Assembly (NCBI GenBank): GCA_963678675.1
Contig: OY783194.1
Location: 9,702,607-9,766,606 of the forward strand
Reading direction: 5' to 3'
DNA length: 64,000 bases
Source of the DNA: Xiphydria camelus
Taxonomy: Eukaryota; Arthropoda; Insecta; Hymenoptera; Xiphydriidae
Shown here piece after piece: positions 32,569 through 43,480 of the stretch. The translations under genes and the position numbers were made by a program. The notes under the pieces are model-generated. The model did not search any database. It saw nothing but the letters and a program-made list of their open reading frames with translations, and was not told where the DNA came from. Positions within the stretch are counted from its first letter, which is position 1, and every line of letters starts with the position of its first letter.

Positions 32569-32895
32569 TTAAACTTAGGATTATAAATATCTAACATCGA
32601 GCAGTTTTTGCTTATTTCAATACTCTCACTCAAGAAGTAATTGATTAAATTAATGTAGAAGTTTTCTTATCTATTATAATTTGCTTTTGGGGAACATAAC
32701 AATGGTCCAACATTTGCTGCTACGGATTAAGGAAAAACCCCAAAGAAGACCTCAATCAGACCAAGTAATCATTATCATTCAATCTTAAATCTATGCTAAT
32801 ACATACATAGTTTGTAGATACAAATTATTCTTATATTCTAATAAGATTACATAAAAATTGATAGTATCGCGATCAAATTTATAAAAAATTAATAT

Positions 32896-33117
32896 TCAAC
32901 AGTAATCATCATCATATGATACGTTACGCAAATCTTTAATACGTGCACTTCGTCGAAGTTTGTTTACTTCAGAATCTTTTGAGGAATTTACGTCGATCTT
33001 ATTGTTTTTATCAACTTCATCTGTCTCAACAATAAGCCTGTCCTCAAATAGAAGCTTAGCCCTTTTCCCTTCTGACCATCGCTGATTTACCCCCGAAACA
33101 TGTGCCGATCCAAGAGA
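32896..33117 (-). CDS. unrecognised C-terminal ORF without its own ATG
   Basis: Open minus-strand frame reading GVNQRWSEGKRAKLLFEDRL, then NSSKDSEVNKLRRSARIKDL, and ending at TGA 32896-32898. The charged RRSAR motif and clean stop suggest a 3' exon. It could belong to the MADF gene region or to another element. No family call. Confidence 0.3.
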   Translation of the reverse strand, partial: SLGSAHVSGVNQRWSEGKRAKLLFEDRLIVETDEVDKNNKIDVNSSKDSEVNKLRRSARIKDLRNVSYDDDYC

Positions 33118-33361
33118 GCCAGATAGTTAAATCACGTTCGCGCTATATGCCTGCACTGTTCCCCGGGAGGAGGCGGAGCTTGTGTCTGGCAAGTGACGTC
33201 AAACCAATAAGAAAACGTTCTCGTCCCTAACGTTATCGCCGGAGTTACAATGTGCAATTTGAAGTAGTAAATTTTATTTTTTTTTAAATTCTTTCACGTA
33301 CATGGTTACTTACACGTGCATAATAGTTTCCATAGAGAAATAACATACAATATTTTTGGTC

Positions 33362-33516
33362 CGAACCTCCCTATCGCTGGTTCGTTTTCGTGTGAAATGT
33401 CGGTGCACGTCTTCATGAACTCTCGTTGTTGTTCCTGAAATCCAATTTTCCTCTTTCGATTTTCGCCGCTCGAAGTGCGTAGTTTCATTTTTTTTCGGCG
33501 GTGCTTTGAAGCCCGT
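33362..33516 (-). pseudogene. MADF protein exon 3 (putative)
   Basis: Acceptor TTTTTTCAG ends at 33517; the exon opens TGFKAPPKK in the phase left by exon 2, then an A-run (33485-33492) shifts the frame to RKRKIGFQEQQREFMKTC. Nuclear-localisation-like basic clusters fit the linker of MADF proteins. Confidence 0.55.
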
Positions 33517-33839
33517 CTGAAAAAATACACAAAGATACATTAATTATATTTCATTTATCTTTTCAGCTTCCTCAATCGAAAGAAGAATAGACCGAGGTAG
33601 CATCACAGTTTCAAAATCGTTGGCAATTTATAAATTGCGGGGGTGCTCTTGATGGGAAGCACATCCGAATAATACCACCGCCTAAGTCAGGCGCTCTGTA
33701 TTATAATTACAAAAAATTCTACAGCGTAGTTTTAATGGCATTAGTAAATAGCAATTATGAATTTATGTACGTCGATGTGGGGAAACAAGGAAGAATATCT
33801 GATGCTGGCGTGATCGAATGGACTTCGTTTTATAAGAAA

Positions 33840-35562
33840 CTAGCAGCCCGTCCCGGCTTCGCACGGATAGATTGTGGATTGATTTTGTCCGTCCACTACA
33901 TTGTTAGCTACGGAAAAATCCTAAACCCTACTATCAAAAAGAATTTTTATAGAGCCCATAGTTTTCATGGTATGAAGCCGAACTGTACTTGACCTTCAAA
34001 AAGTCCCGGTACGGCTGAATATCTCAGCGGGAAATCATTTTATAGAAAAATTTTTAATACAAAACTTTTAGAATTTTTCCCGGGCTACCCAATGGTCATA
34101 TTGGATTTAACCTTGACCATGACCTTCAAGGTTATATCAAGGTCAAATTAATGTTGTTTCGCGTTCAAATGTGTCCTTGACCATTTCTTTCATGTTACCT
34201 TTATTGTCAGCGGAGGTCAAATTTAGGTCAAGTATAGTTCGACTTTTTGAACACCCTGTATAAGATTTACTAACTCAGAAACCTTCGTGGATATGTGTCC
34301 AACTGTTCCCCAAATTTTCATCGCAATCGGATGAACGGTTTAGGAAGGCATAATAATCATCCGTACCGGTACTTTTTGAACACCCTGTATAAGATTTACT
34401 AACTCAGAAACCTTCGCGGGCATGCGTCCAACCATTCCCCAAAGTTTCATCGCAATCGGATGAACGGTTTAGGAAGGCATAATAATCATCCGTACCGGTA
34501 CTTTTTGAAAACCCTGTATAAGATTTACTAACTCAGAAACCTTCGCGGGCATGCGTCCAACCATTCCCCAAAGTTTCATCGCAATCGGATGAACGGTTTA
34601 GGAAAGCATAATAATCATCCGTACCGGTACTTTTTGAACACCCTGTATAAGATTTACTAACTCAGAAACCTTCGCGGGCATGCGTCCAACCATTCCCCAA
34701 CTTTTCATCGCAATCGGATGAACGGTTTAGGAAGGCATAATAATCATCCGTACCGGTACTTTTTGAAAACCCTGTATAAGATTTACTAACTCAGAAACCT
34801 TCGCGGGCATGCGTCCAACCATTCCCCAAAGTTTCATCGCAATCGGATGAACGGTTTAGGAAGGCATAATAATCATCAGTACTGGTACTTTTTGAACACC
34901 CTGTATAAGATTTAGTAACTCAGAAACCTTCGCGGGCATGCGTCCAACCATTCCCCAACTTTTCATCGCAATCGGATGAACGGTTTAGGAAGGCATAATA
35001 ATCATCAGTACCGGTACTTTTTGAACACCTTTTATAAGATTTGCTAACTCAGAAACCTTCGTGGGCATGCGTCCAACCATTCCCCAAAGTTTCATCGCAA
35101 TCGGATGAACGGTTTAGGAAGGCATAATAATCATCCGTACCGGTACTTTTTGAACACCCTGTATAAGATTTACTAACTCAGAAACCTTCGCGGGCATGCG
35201 TCCAACCATTCCCCAAAGTTTCATCGCAATCGAATGAACGGTTTAGGAAGGCATTTGATATTACCTTAAAGGTCACGGTCAAGGTCAAATCCAATACGAC
35301 CAATGGATAGCCAAGGTAAAATCCTTAAAGTTTTGTATTAAACATTTTTCTCTAAAATGTTTTCCCGCTGAGATAATCGGCCGTACCGGGACTTTTTGAA
35401 CACCCTGTATAAGATTTACTAACTCAGAAACCATCGCGGGCATGCGTCCAACCATTTCCCAAAATTTCATCGCAATCGGATGAACGGTTTAGGAAGGCAT
35501 AAGAGACATACAGACAGACACAGACAGACAGACAGACAAACATTCATTTTTATATATATAGA
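33840..35562 (-). mobile_element. non-autonomous Helitron with minisatellite core
   Basis: On the minus strand it begins TCTATATATATAAAAATG after host A and ends ...CGGGACGGGCTGCTAG before host T, the A|TC...CTAG|T rule of Helitrons. A short stem (CCGTGCGAAG/CCCG-CGGG type) precedes CTAG. It carries a (CAGA)n stretch at 35510-35540. No Rep/Hel frame. It lies inside a transposase exon, so it is younger than that Harbinger copy. Confidence 0.85.
34261..35520. repeat. 129-bp minisatellite, nine units
   Basis: TAAGATTTACTAACTCAG starts recur at 34261, 34390, 34519, 34648, 34777, 34906 (variant TTTAGTAACT), 35035 (variant) and 35164: exactly 129 bp apart. A ninth unit at about 35410 follows a ~115-bp interruption. 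Units share GCATGCGTCCAACCATTCCC and CGCAATCGGATGAACGG. High similarity suggests recent expansion inside the Helitron. Confidence 0.9.
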
Positions 35563-36122
35563 TTAGTTGAAAATAAACTGAATTTTCCTAGCACTTCTGA
35601 AACTAAAGAACATTTAAACTTAGTTTTGGTTGGTGATGCAGCATTTGGACTACATGAACATATATTAACACCATACCCTGAAAAAGGCTTAGATTATCAT
35701 CGAAGAATCTACAACTACAGGTTGTCTCGGGCTAGAAACGTCGTCGAAAATGCTTTTGGAGTATTGGCAACGCGTTTTAGAATTTTTTATACGGCATTGG
35801 CTATGGGCCCAGAAAATATAAATGTGATTGTTCTTGCAGCCTGTGTTTTACATAATTTTTTACGAAGAAACAGTATAAAATATTTGACAAGAACTACCTT
35901 CGATAAGGAAAATTCTAAAATCCATGCTATGGAGAAAGAAGACTGGCGTCAGGAAGGACCTGAGCTTATCGGTTTGCAAAGAAAAATAAGAAACTCATCA
36001 TTATCAGCAAAAACAAACGGACTACAATATTGCCAATACTTTAATGACGTTAGGGGAAGAGTGGAGTGGCAAGATGAAATGCTACAAGCTGGTAAAGCTT
36101 AAATTTGTGTTAACAGAAGAAA

Positions 36123-36485
36123 TACGTAATAAGGTCCAAAAGTTTCCAACCCGAAAATGTTAGTGACCCGTCTCATTACGTTATCACTATACTCTGTGCC
36201 TGTTTGTAATATAGGTAAAATTTGGCCGCCTCAGAGTCAGTAGTAGTTGAGCTATAGTAGCAAGAGCGAGGTGGTGTTGAAAATACTGAAGGGGGGAACC
36301 TCCTCCAGACAACAGGTTTTTCAATAATTTTGTGCACAAAACTGAGAGAGAGCATTCATTTGCATTTGAATTCACTCTGAGGCGGCCAAATTTCACTTAT
36401 ATTACAATGAGGCACAGAGTATAGTGATGACGTAATGAGACTGGTCATTGAGACTCGGTCGGGAAACTTTTGGACCTTACTACGT
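36123..36485. mobile_element. 363-bp inverted-repeat MITE
   Basis: TACGTAATAAGGTCCAAAAG at the left; right end inverted as TACGTAGTAAGGTCCAAAAG. Arms also share GAGGCGGCCAAATTT/AAATTTGGCCGCCTC and CACAGAGTATAGTGAT. Confidence 0.75.
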
Positions 36486-36564
36486 AAGAGGTTTAGTAAT
36501 TTGGTATTTTTAAAATTGAATTAATAATTAAAATAAAATTTAAAATCAGTTTTCTTCTACCCAC

Positions 36565-36624
36565 CTGCGAACTATTCGTTGGTAAATCATCTGCTTCTTG
36601 GGAACAGCTGTCTGTCCCGCTCAA
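36565..36624 (-). pseudogene. MADF protein exon 2
   Basis: 60-nt exon between acceptor TTTCTCAG and donor GTGGGT on the minus strand, encoding LSGTDSCSQEADDLPTNSSQ, in phase with exon 1. Confidence 0.55.
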
Positions 36625-36925
36625 CTGAGAAAGAAGGGAATATCATCAGAAAAGTTAGGCAATAATATATTTGATGGCTAGTAAAAATTAATATACGTAT
36701 AGATATCTATGACATAGTTATCTTTTGGTTAGTTGCTTTTTTTAGTTCTTTGTTATCTTAAGATGATTAATCTACTGATCGGACAATTGACCTAAGGTGA
36801 CAACTTCTAGGAAATGTTGTAGAAAATGTTATTTGTTATTGCTGCATATTATTAAGTCTGAACGAGAATAAAAACACACAAAAATATATGACCAACTGAG
36901 CCAACATATTTTTTATTTTACGTAC

Positions 36926-37366
36926 CTCTGCATTATTCGCGGCGGAATGTTCACTCGTGTTTTCTGCGTCCGAGTTGAGGTCGTCCTGTTCCGCCGAGTC
37001 GTTAAATTGACTTCCACCGTCGAAATCTTCAGTTTCAATGCTTAGAAGAGGAATTTCTTGATCTCTGGTGAACAGCAACAACTCAAAATACCACAAGTGT
37101 GGTTCATAAACGTCATCAGTGCCTGAACCTGATCGTCGGGAAGTCTCGGCTTTCTTAATCTCCTTACGAAAGGCCCCCCTCATATTTTGAATTTTTTTCA
37201 TAACAAAATTTTTGTCGGCAGCCGGGTGAAATATTTTACAGTATTCTAAAAGTGCATTGTAGCCCTGCTTTTTCAAATTCCTGTTCATATATTCTTTGCT
37301 TCTAATTTTCCACAAAGCCAGATGCTCTCGGTAGATTTCGATGAACTTTGTTAGACATTTTTAGAC
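36926..37366 (-). CDS. MADF-domain accessory protein of the Harbinger element, exon 1
   Basis: Open frame on the minus strand, containing IEIYREHLALWKIRSKEYMN, ALLEYCKIFHPAADKNFVMK and YEPHLWYFELLLFTRDQE: the hydrophobic/aromatic spacing of a MADF (Myb/SANT-like) DNA-binding domain. An acidic linker (TEDFDGGSQFNDSAEQDDLN) follows, ending at a GTACGT donor. Harbinger elements usually need such a partner for nuclear import and DNA binding of the transposase. A better start may lie in another frame near 37350 (ATGTCTAAC), suggesting a small shift there. Confidence 0.7.
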
Positions 37367-37581
37367 ACAATGACACTCATCCGATGACATAATGACAACT
37401 ATTCGGTCGCCGCGCGATGTGAAATTAACCGAACGTACACACCGCAAGGTAAATTTAAACCTATAGGCTAGTGTTTAAAGAACTGGACAATGCACTCACT
37501 ATATAAATTAACAATATGCTTGATTAAAGAGATACAGATACCGATTGGTTTAGCTAAATTTTACACGATTAGATTGACTCA
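37367..37581. other. no gene seen; probable Harbinger 5' flank
   Basis: Between the MADF exon and the (GA)n tract. No terminal inverted repeat identified. Confidence 0.35.
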
Positions 37582-37593
37582 GAGAGAGAGGGA

Positions 37594-37627
<34 letters not shown>

Positions 37628-37827
37628 NNNNNNNNNNNNNNNNNNNNNNNNNNNNNNNNNNNNNNNNNNNNNNNNNNNNNNNNNNNNNNNNNNNNNNNNN
37701 NNNNNNNNNNNNNNNNNNNNNNNNNNNNNNNNNNNNNNNNNNNNNNNNNNNNNNNNNNNNNNNNNNNNNNNNNNNNNNNNNNNNNNNNNNNNNNNNNNNN
37801 NNNNNNNNNNNNNNNNNNNNNNNNNNN

Positions 37828-37863
<36 letters not shown>
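37582..37863. repeat. (GA)n microsatellite containing the assembly gap
   Basis: (AG)n at 37582-37627 and 37828-37863 flank exactly 200 Ns (37628-37827), a placeholder length. Long ORFs here (ERERER, LSLSLS) are artefacts. Confidence 0.95.
37628..37827. other. assembly gap (200 N)
   Basis: Undetermined bases; true length unknown. Confidence 0.99.
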
Positions 37864-37868
<5 letters not shown>

Positions 37869-37880
37869 GATGATGATGAT

Positions 37881-38186
37881 GTAGTTTATTATTCAAAGTA
37901 GAACAAATAATATGTGCTCTTGGTAGAGCTCAGTGTACAAGCATGAGTAAGTCCTATAAATACTTAATACTAAGCTATGCTAATTACTAAATACTAAAAA
38001 GAAAAAAATGCTAATAATAGTTGGGCATAAGATACGATTCAATTTAAGCAAGAGCATATGAGGTAAAGCAGGTTAAAATAATAGTGTAGATTGAAATTAA
38101 ATGTAAATAGGAGTAAGCTTAAGCGCGTATATAAATTAATGCTAGCGAGATTATGTTTGCCGCGGGCAGTGAATTTAGTCAAGTAG
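37881..38186 (-). other. LINE 3' UTR
   Basis: Non-coding AT-rich tail between the RT stop and the (CAT)n terminus on the minus strand. Confidence 0.6.
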
Positions 38187-39637
38187 TCAAGTAGAGTTTT
38201 CCGAGTTGAATAGCCACTGTTTGGTTCTTGCTTTAAAAGCGCCGGGTGTGGAGACTTCAATAATGTCCGGTGGTAAGGAGTTCCATAAGTATGGAGCAGA
38301 TACCGCGAAAGACGACTTAAAGGCCTCAGTCCTATGCATGGGTATGGTGAGGGAGCGATGATGTCCAGTCCGACTTGAGGATCGATGTGAGCTGTATGAT
38401 AGTAGTTCAGAAAGGAACAGTGGCCGATTTGTAGAGATAGTATTATAAGTAAGCGTGGCGAGGAACAATTTCCTTCGAGACTCGATAGTAAGCCAACCAA
38501 GTTCACGGCGGTATTGACTAATGTGGGTATCGCGCGGTAATCCAAAAATATAGCGAATCCCTTTATTAACTAGTCGTTCGAGCTTGAGATTGAGAACAGT
38601 TCCAGCACCATTTAGAGCAACCGTACAGTAGTCTAAGTGAGGTAAGATTAAAGCGCTGACCAATATTTTCCGAAGGCTGAAGTTGGTGTAAGGTCGGAGT
38701 CGATGCAGTTGATAGTAGGATCGATTGATTTTTGCAGTGACAAAGCGGACATGTTCTTTAAAGTTGAGTTTGGAGTCGATAATCAATCCTAGATTCCTCA
38801 CCGAGTTGACGAGCGGGATATTAATACCATTGGATCCAAGTGGTGGAAGACTGCCGGAATTGATGGAGTTGATGTAACGCTCATTGCCAAGGATGATCGC
38901 TTTAGTCTTGCCAAGATTGAGTTTGAGAAGGTTGTTGTGAGCCCAGCGGTCAATACGGAGTATATCTTCGTTGAGTTTGGCTATACATGAGTTTAGTTCG
39001 TGAGGAGGACAATTCAGATAGATTTGCAGATCATCGGCGTATAGCAGGCGTTTAGCGTTTTTGATGCTGCTCCCTATATCGTTGATAAATAACGAGAATA
39101 AGAGCGGCCCCAGCACTGAACCTTGAGGGACTCCAGCATTAGTATGCTGCCAACTAGTGAGAGCGCTATCGGATGTTTTGATGGCTTGAGATCTGCCCTG
39201 GAGATAAGACATGAACCACTCAATAGTCCGCTGGGCAAAGCCCACTCGTTGGAGTTTGAGGGCCAGTATGCTGTGCGATACAGTATCGAAGGCCTTTGAA
39301 AAGTCGAACAGCACTAAAACAGTGATCTGACGACGTTCCATATTGTGCCTGATATCGTTTATAAGTTTTACAAGAGCTGACTGAGTGCTGTGCCCTGACC
39401 GAAAACCACATTGGTATGGATCGAGGAGTGTGTTTTGGTTCAAGTAGGTGACTACTTGGTTGTAGATAACCTTTTCAAATATCTTGCTAAGTGTGGGTAG
39501 TAGAGAGATAGGACGGTAGTCGTTCACGGTGGACGGCACAGGGATTTTATTGATAGGCATTATAACCGCTTTTTTCCAGGCGGAGGGGAAGCAACAGTCG
39601 CGAATTGATTTATTAAATATCGCCAGACAAACGACGG
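38187..39637 (-). CDS. reverse transcriptase of the truncated LINE
   Basis: Open frame from the truncation point to a stop at 38187. RT palm motifs: LFDFSKAFDTVSH (A), GVPQGSVLGPLLFSLFINDI (B) and LLYADDLQIYL (C, about 39027-39059, intact YADD), then NLGLIIDSKLNFKEHV (E-like). Thumb and C-terminal region end WNSLPPDII...FKARTKQWLF, as in CR1/jockey types. The endonuclease is missing through truncation. The ORF continues upstream only because it reads through (CT)n. Confidence 0.85.
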
Positions 39638-39638
39638 T

Positions 39639-39669
<31 letters not shown>
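39638..39669. repeat. (GA)n microsatellite, distal part
   Basis: Continuation of the tract split by the LINE. Confidence 0.85.
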
Positions 39670-40309
39670 CGCTGGGAAATTTCCGAGGCTCCATGTTCAT
39701 CATGCATATACTTCACAAATGCCGTAAATCTATCCCCACCCCTATTTAAGTGCCGTACTTTTGGAGGAGGAATTATGGAGGAGTACTGTACGTGCATAAG
39801 GTCGAACATGACCATAAAAGGAGCCAAAATGGGTCGATCCTTCGTACCTGGTTATAAACCAGGTAATTAGGGTTTACCGAACTGTCTTCTATTGAATTCG
39901 TCATTCTCCCATTTATGTATAATGTTCTGAGTATAGCGGTATCTTTTAGAATAGGTATTGCGGGAAACGGTTCATTTTATGTTCATTTTATGTAGACCCT
40001 TGATTCGCAGAAAAGCTCTGGGGATATTTCCCTTAGTGCAAATTCATTAAAGCAGCAGGGGTTCGGACCATCGGCGCCTCAACAGTGTCGTATCAATGAA
40101 CTAATTGTAAGTGACCAAGTCTTTCCAAATGTCCTGTTCTGTTATCCCTACATTGACGCTATGATATCAATTTTTCAACAATTAATAATTATAAATATAT
40201 TTTCATAACAACAAATTTCTCCTTATAACAATGAAACATGTTTCAACGAAATCTGACTAAAATTTTCCTGCATCTGCTTGTCAGTAAGGAGTACGGTGCT
40301 GCACCTGTG
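39670..40309. other. spacer with stranded MITE end
   Basis: 39767-39789 (GAATTATGGAGGAGTACTG plus TA) matches the right terminus of the MITE at 20812-21065. Otherwise no gene seen. Confidence 0.5.
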
Positions 40310-40489
40310 TGAAGTTAGCACCCCCATGGCGGAATTTCGAAAATTCAAATGCGTGAACGTTTGTCCTTTGCTTGTCCATGATTGGCCATCACTTTGTTTT
40401 CTTGTCCAACTCACCGTTTCGGCGATATAGAGAGGGGGGGGGGGGGACTATTAGGGGAACAACTTTGCTGCCGTCGCTTTCCCATAGAT

Positions 40490-40820
40490 ATTATATGAGG
40501 AATACGGCTACACCTCGGCATCGTTTGTCCATCTCTAGATACAGTGTCCGTACTCCTTTGCGTCGTTTGTCCAATCCCTGAAACCCCTCTACAAGAAGTT
40601 GCTCTTGTTATAAAAAAATTCAAAATCGTATTTTCGGTGATATCACCTCGGCATCGTTTGTCCATCTCTAGATATAGTCTCCGTACTACTTTGCGCCGTT
40701 TGTCCAACCCCTGAAACCCCTCTAAAAGAAGTTTCTATTGTTATAAAAAAAATTCAAAATCGTATTTTGGGTGATATCACCTCGGCACCGTTTGTCCATC
40801 TCTAGATAGAGGTGATATCA
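40490..40820. repeat. inverted portion of the 133-bp minisatellite
   Basis: Three units in minus orientation (e.g. ACCTCGGCATCGTTTGTCC) before the array switches direction at about 40815-40830. Confidence 0.8.
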
Positions 40821-40829
40821 CTGAAAATA

Positions 40830-43480
40830 CGATTTCGAATTTTTTTATAGCAATAGAAACTTCTTATAGAGGGGTTTCAGGGGTTGGACAAACGACGCAA
40901 AGGAGTACGGAGACTGTACCTAGAGATGGACAAACGATGCAGAGTTGATATCACCGAATATACGATTTTGAATTTTTTTGTATCAAAAAAAATTCTTGTA
41001 GAAGGGTTTCACGGGTTGGACAAGCGACGCAAAGTAGTACGGAGACAGTATCTAGAGATGGGCAAACGATGCCGAGGTGATATCATCGAAAATACGATTT
41101 TGAATTTTTTTATAACAATAGAAACTTCTTGTAGAGGTGTTTCAGGGGTTGGACAAACGACACAAAGGAGTACGGAGACTGTATCTAGAGATGGATAAAC
41201 GATGCCGAGGTGATACCATCGAAAATACGATTTTGAATTTATTTGTATGAAAAAAGAACTTCTTGTAGAGGGGTTTCAGGAATTGGACAAACGACGCAAA
41301 GGAGTACGGAGACTATACCTAAAGATGGACAAACGATGCCGAGGTGATATCACCGAAAATACGATTTTGAATTTTTTTGTATGAAAAAAAAACTTCTTGT
41401 AGAGGGGTTTCAGGGATTGGACAAACGACGCAAAGGAGTACAGAGACTGTACCTAGAGATGGACAAACGATGCCGAGGTGATATCACCGAAAATACGGTT
41501 TTGAATTTTTTTGTATCAAAAAAAATTCTTGTAGAGGGGTTTCAGGGGTTGGACAAACGACGTAAAGGAGTACGGAGACTGTACCTAGAGATGGACAAAC
41601 GATGCCGAGGTGATGTCACCGAAAATACGATTTTGAATTTTTTTATAACAATAGAAACTTCTTGTAGAGGGGTTTCAGGGGTTGGACAAACGACGCAAAG
41701 GAGTACGGACACTGTATCTAGAGATGGACAAATGATGCCGAGGTGATGTCACCGAAAATACGATTTTGAATTTTTTTATAACAATAGAAACTTCTTGTAG
41801 AGGGGTTTCAGGGGTTGGACAAACGACGCAAAGGAGTACGGAGACTGTACCTAGAGATGGACAAACGATGCCGAGGTGATGTCACCGAAAATACGATTTT
41901 GAATTTTTTTATAACAATAGAAACTTCTTGTAGAAGGGTTTCAGGGGTTGGACAAACGACGCAAAGGAGTACGGAGACTGTACCTAGAGATGGACAAACG
42001 ATGCCGAGGTGATGTCACCAAAAATACGATTTTGAATTTTTTTATAACAATAGAAACTTCTTGTAGAGGGGTTTCAGGGGTTGGACAAACGACGCAAAGG
42101 AATACGGACACTGTATCTAGAGATGGACAAACGATGCCGAGGTGATATCACCGAAAATACGGTTTTGAATTTTTTTGTATCAAAAAAAATTCTTTTAGAG
42201 GGGTTTCAGGGGTTGGACAAACGACGTAAAGGAGTACGGAGACTGTACCTAGAGATGGACAAACGATGCCGAGGTGATGTCACCGAAAATACGATTTTGA
42301 ATTTTTTTATAACAATAGAAACTTCTTGTAGAGGGGTTTCAGGGGTTGGACAAACGACGCAAAGGAGTACGGACACTGTATCTAGAGATGAACAAATGAT
42401 GCCGAGGTGATGTCACCGAAAATACGATTTTGAATTTTTTTATAACAATAGAAACTTCTTGTAGAGGGGTTTCAGGGGTTGGACAAACGACGCAAAGGAG
42501 TACGGAGACTGTACCTAGAGATGGACAAACGATGCCGAGGTGATGTCACCGAAAATACGATTTTGAATTTTTTTATAACAATAGAAACTTCTTGTAGAAG
42601 GGTTTCAGGGGTTGGACAAACGACGCAAAGGAGTACGGAGACTGTATCTAGAGACGGACAAACGATGCCGAGGTGATACTACCGAAAATACGATTTTGAA
42701 TTTTTTTGGATGAAAAAAAACTTCTTGTAGAGGGGTGTCAGGGGTTGGACAAACGATGCAAAATAGTATGGAGACTGTACCTAAAGACGAACAAATGATG
42801 CGGACGTGATATCACCGAAAATACGATTTTGAATTTTTTCGTATCAAAAAAAAATTCTTGTAGAGGGGTTTCAGGGGTTGGGCGAATGACGCAAAAGAGT
42901 ACGGAGACTGTACCTAGAGATGGACAAACGATGCCGAGGTCATATCACCGAAAATACGATTCTGAATTTTTTTGTATCAAAAAAAAATTCTTGTAGAAGG
43001 GTTTCAGGGGTTGGACAAACGACGCAAAGGAGTACGGAGACTGTACCTAGAGATAGACAAACGATGCCGAGGTGATGTCACCGAAAATACGATTTGAATT
43101 TTTTTATAACAATAGAAACTTCTTGTAGAGGGGTTTCAAGGGTTGGACAAACGACGCAAAGGAGTACGGAGACTGTATCTAGAGATGGACAAATGATGCC
43201 GAGGTGATACCACCGAAAATACGATTTTGAATTTTTTTGTATGAAAAAAAACTTCTTGTAGAGGGGTTTCAGGGGTTGGACAAACGACGCAAAGTAGTAC
43301 GGAGACTGTACCTAGAGATGGACAAACGATGCCGAGCTGATATCACCAAAAATACGATTTTGAATTTTTTTATAACAATAGCAACTTCTTGTAGTGGGGT
43401 TTCAGGAGTTGGACAAACGACGCAAAGGAGTACGGACACTGTATCTAGAGATGGACAAACGATGCCGAGGTGTAGCCGTA
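40830..43480. repeat. 133-bp minisatellite, ~20 units in plus orientation
   Basis: GGGGTTTCAGGGGTTGGACAA recurs about every 133 bp from 40872 to 43398. Each unit contains two related GGACAAACGA-CGC/TGCC boxes, so it may itself derive from a half-unit. Two subtypes alternate: TTTTTTATAACAATAGAAAC and TTTTTTGTATCAAAAAAAAT/GTATGAAAAA. Confidence 0.9.

Larger units (their letters stand above)
30095..33566 (+). other. transposase intron, carrying nested MITEs and opposing MADF exons
   Basis: Donor GTAAGA at 30095, acceptor TTTTCAG at 33560-33566. Much of its 3.5 kb comes from nested elements (30845-31209, 31231-31403, 32269-32568) and from minus-strand MADF exons near 31.4-31.7 and 33.4-33.5 kb. 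30103-30844 and 31700-32264 otherwise hold nothing recognised. Confidence 0.55.
33567..36102 (+). pseudogene. PIF/Harbinger transposase exon 2 (interrupted by a Helitron)
   Basis: DDE_Tnp_4 domain. Segment one (33567-33839): NCGGALDGKHIRIIPPPKSG (first Asp) and YEFMYVDVGKQGRISDAG. Segment two (35563-36102): VLVGDAAFGLHEHILTPYP (second Asp) and SRARNVVENAFGVLATRFRI (Glu), ending TAA 36100-36102. The frame is continuous across the Helitron boundaries if the insert is ignored. One in-frame TAG near 33588 is the main lesion in this exon; the catalytic triad is retained. Confidence 0.85.
37864..39637 (-). mobile_element. 5'-truncated CR1/jockey-like LINE
   Basis: Minus-strand element ending in AATAAACTA followed by (CAT)n at 37864-37880. 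It is 5' truncated at about 39637 within RT coding sequence. Both sides are (GA)n (37582-37863 and 39638-39669), so it inserted into a GA microsatellite and its target duplication is hidden in the repeat. Confidence 0.8.

Noticed and set aside
34261..35520. CRISPR-like regular spacing
   Set aside because: Units are 129 bp and repeated throughout, with no unique spacers; this is a minisatellite within a Helitron in a eukaryotic genome.
37490..37896. ORFs with ERERER or LSLSLS and X runs
   Set aside because: Produced by (GA)n and assembly Ns.
39638..39827. Upstream extension of the LINE RT ORF (MAPFMVMFDL...)
   Set aside because: Reads through the (CT)n microsatellite outside the LINE border; not part of the retrotransposon.
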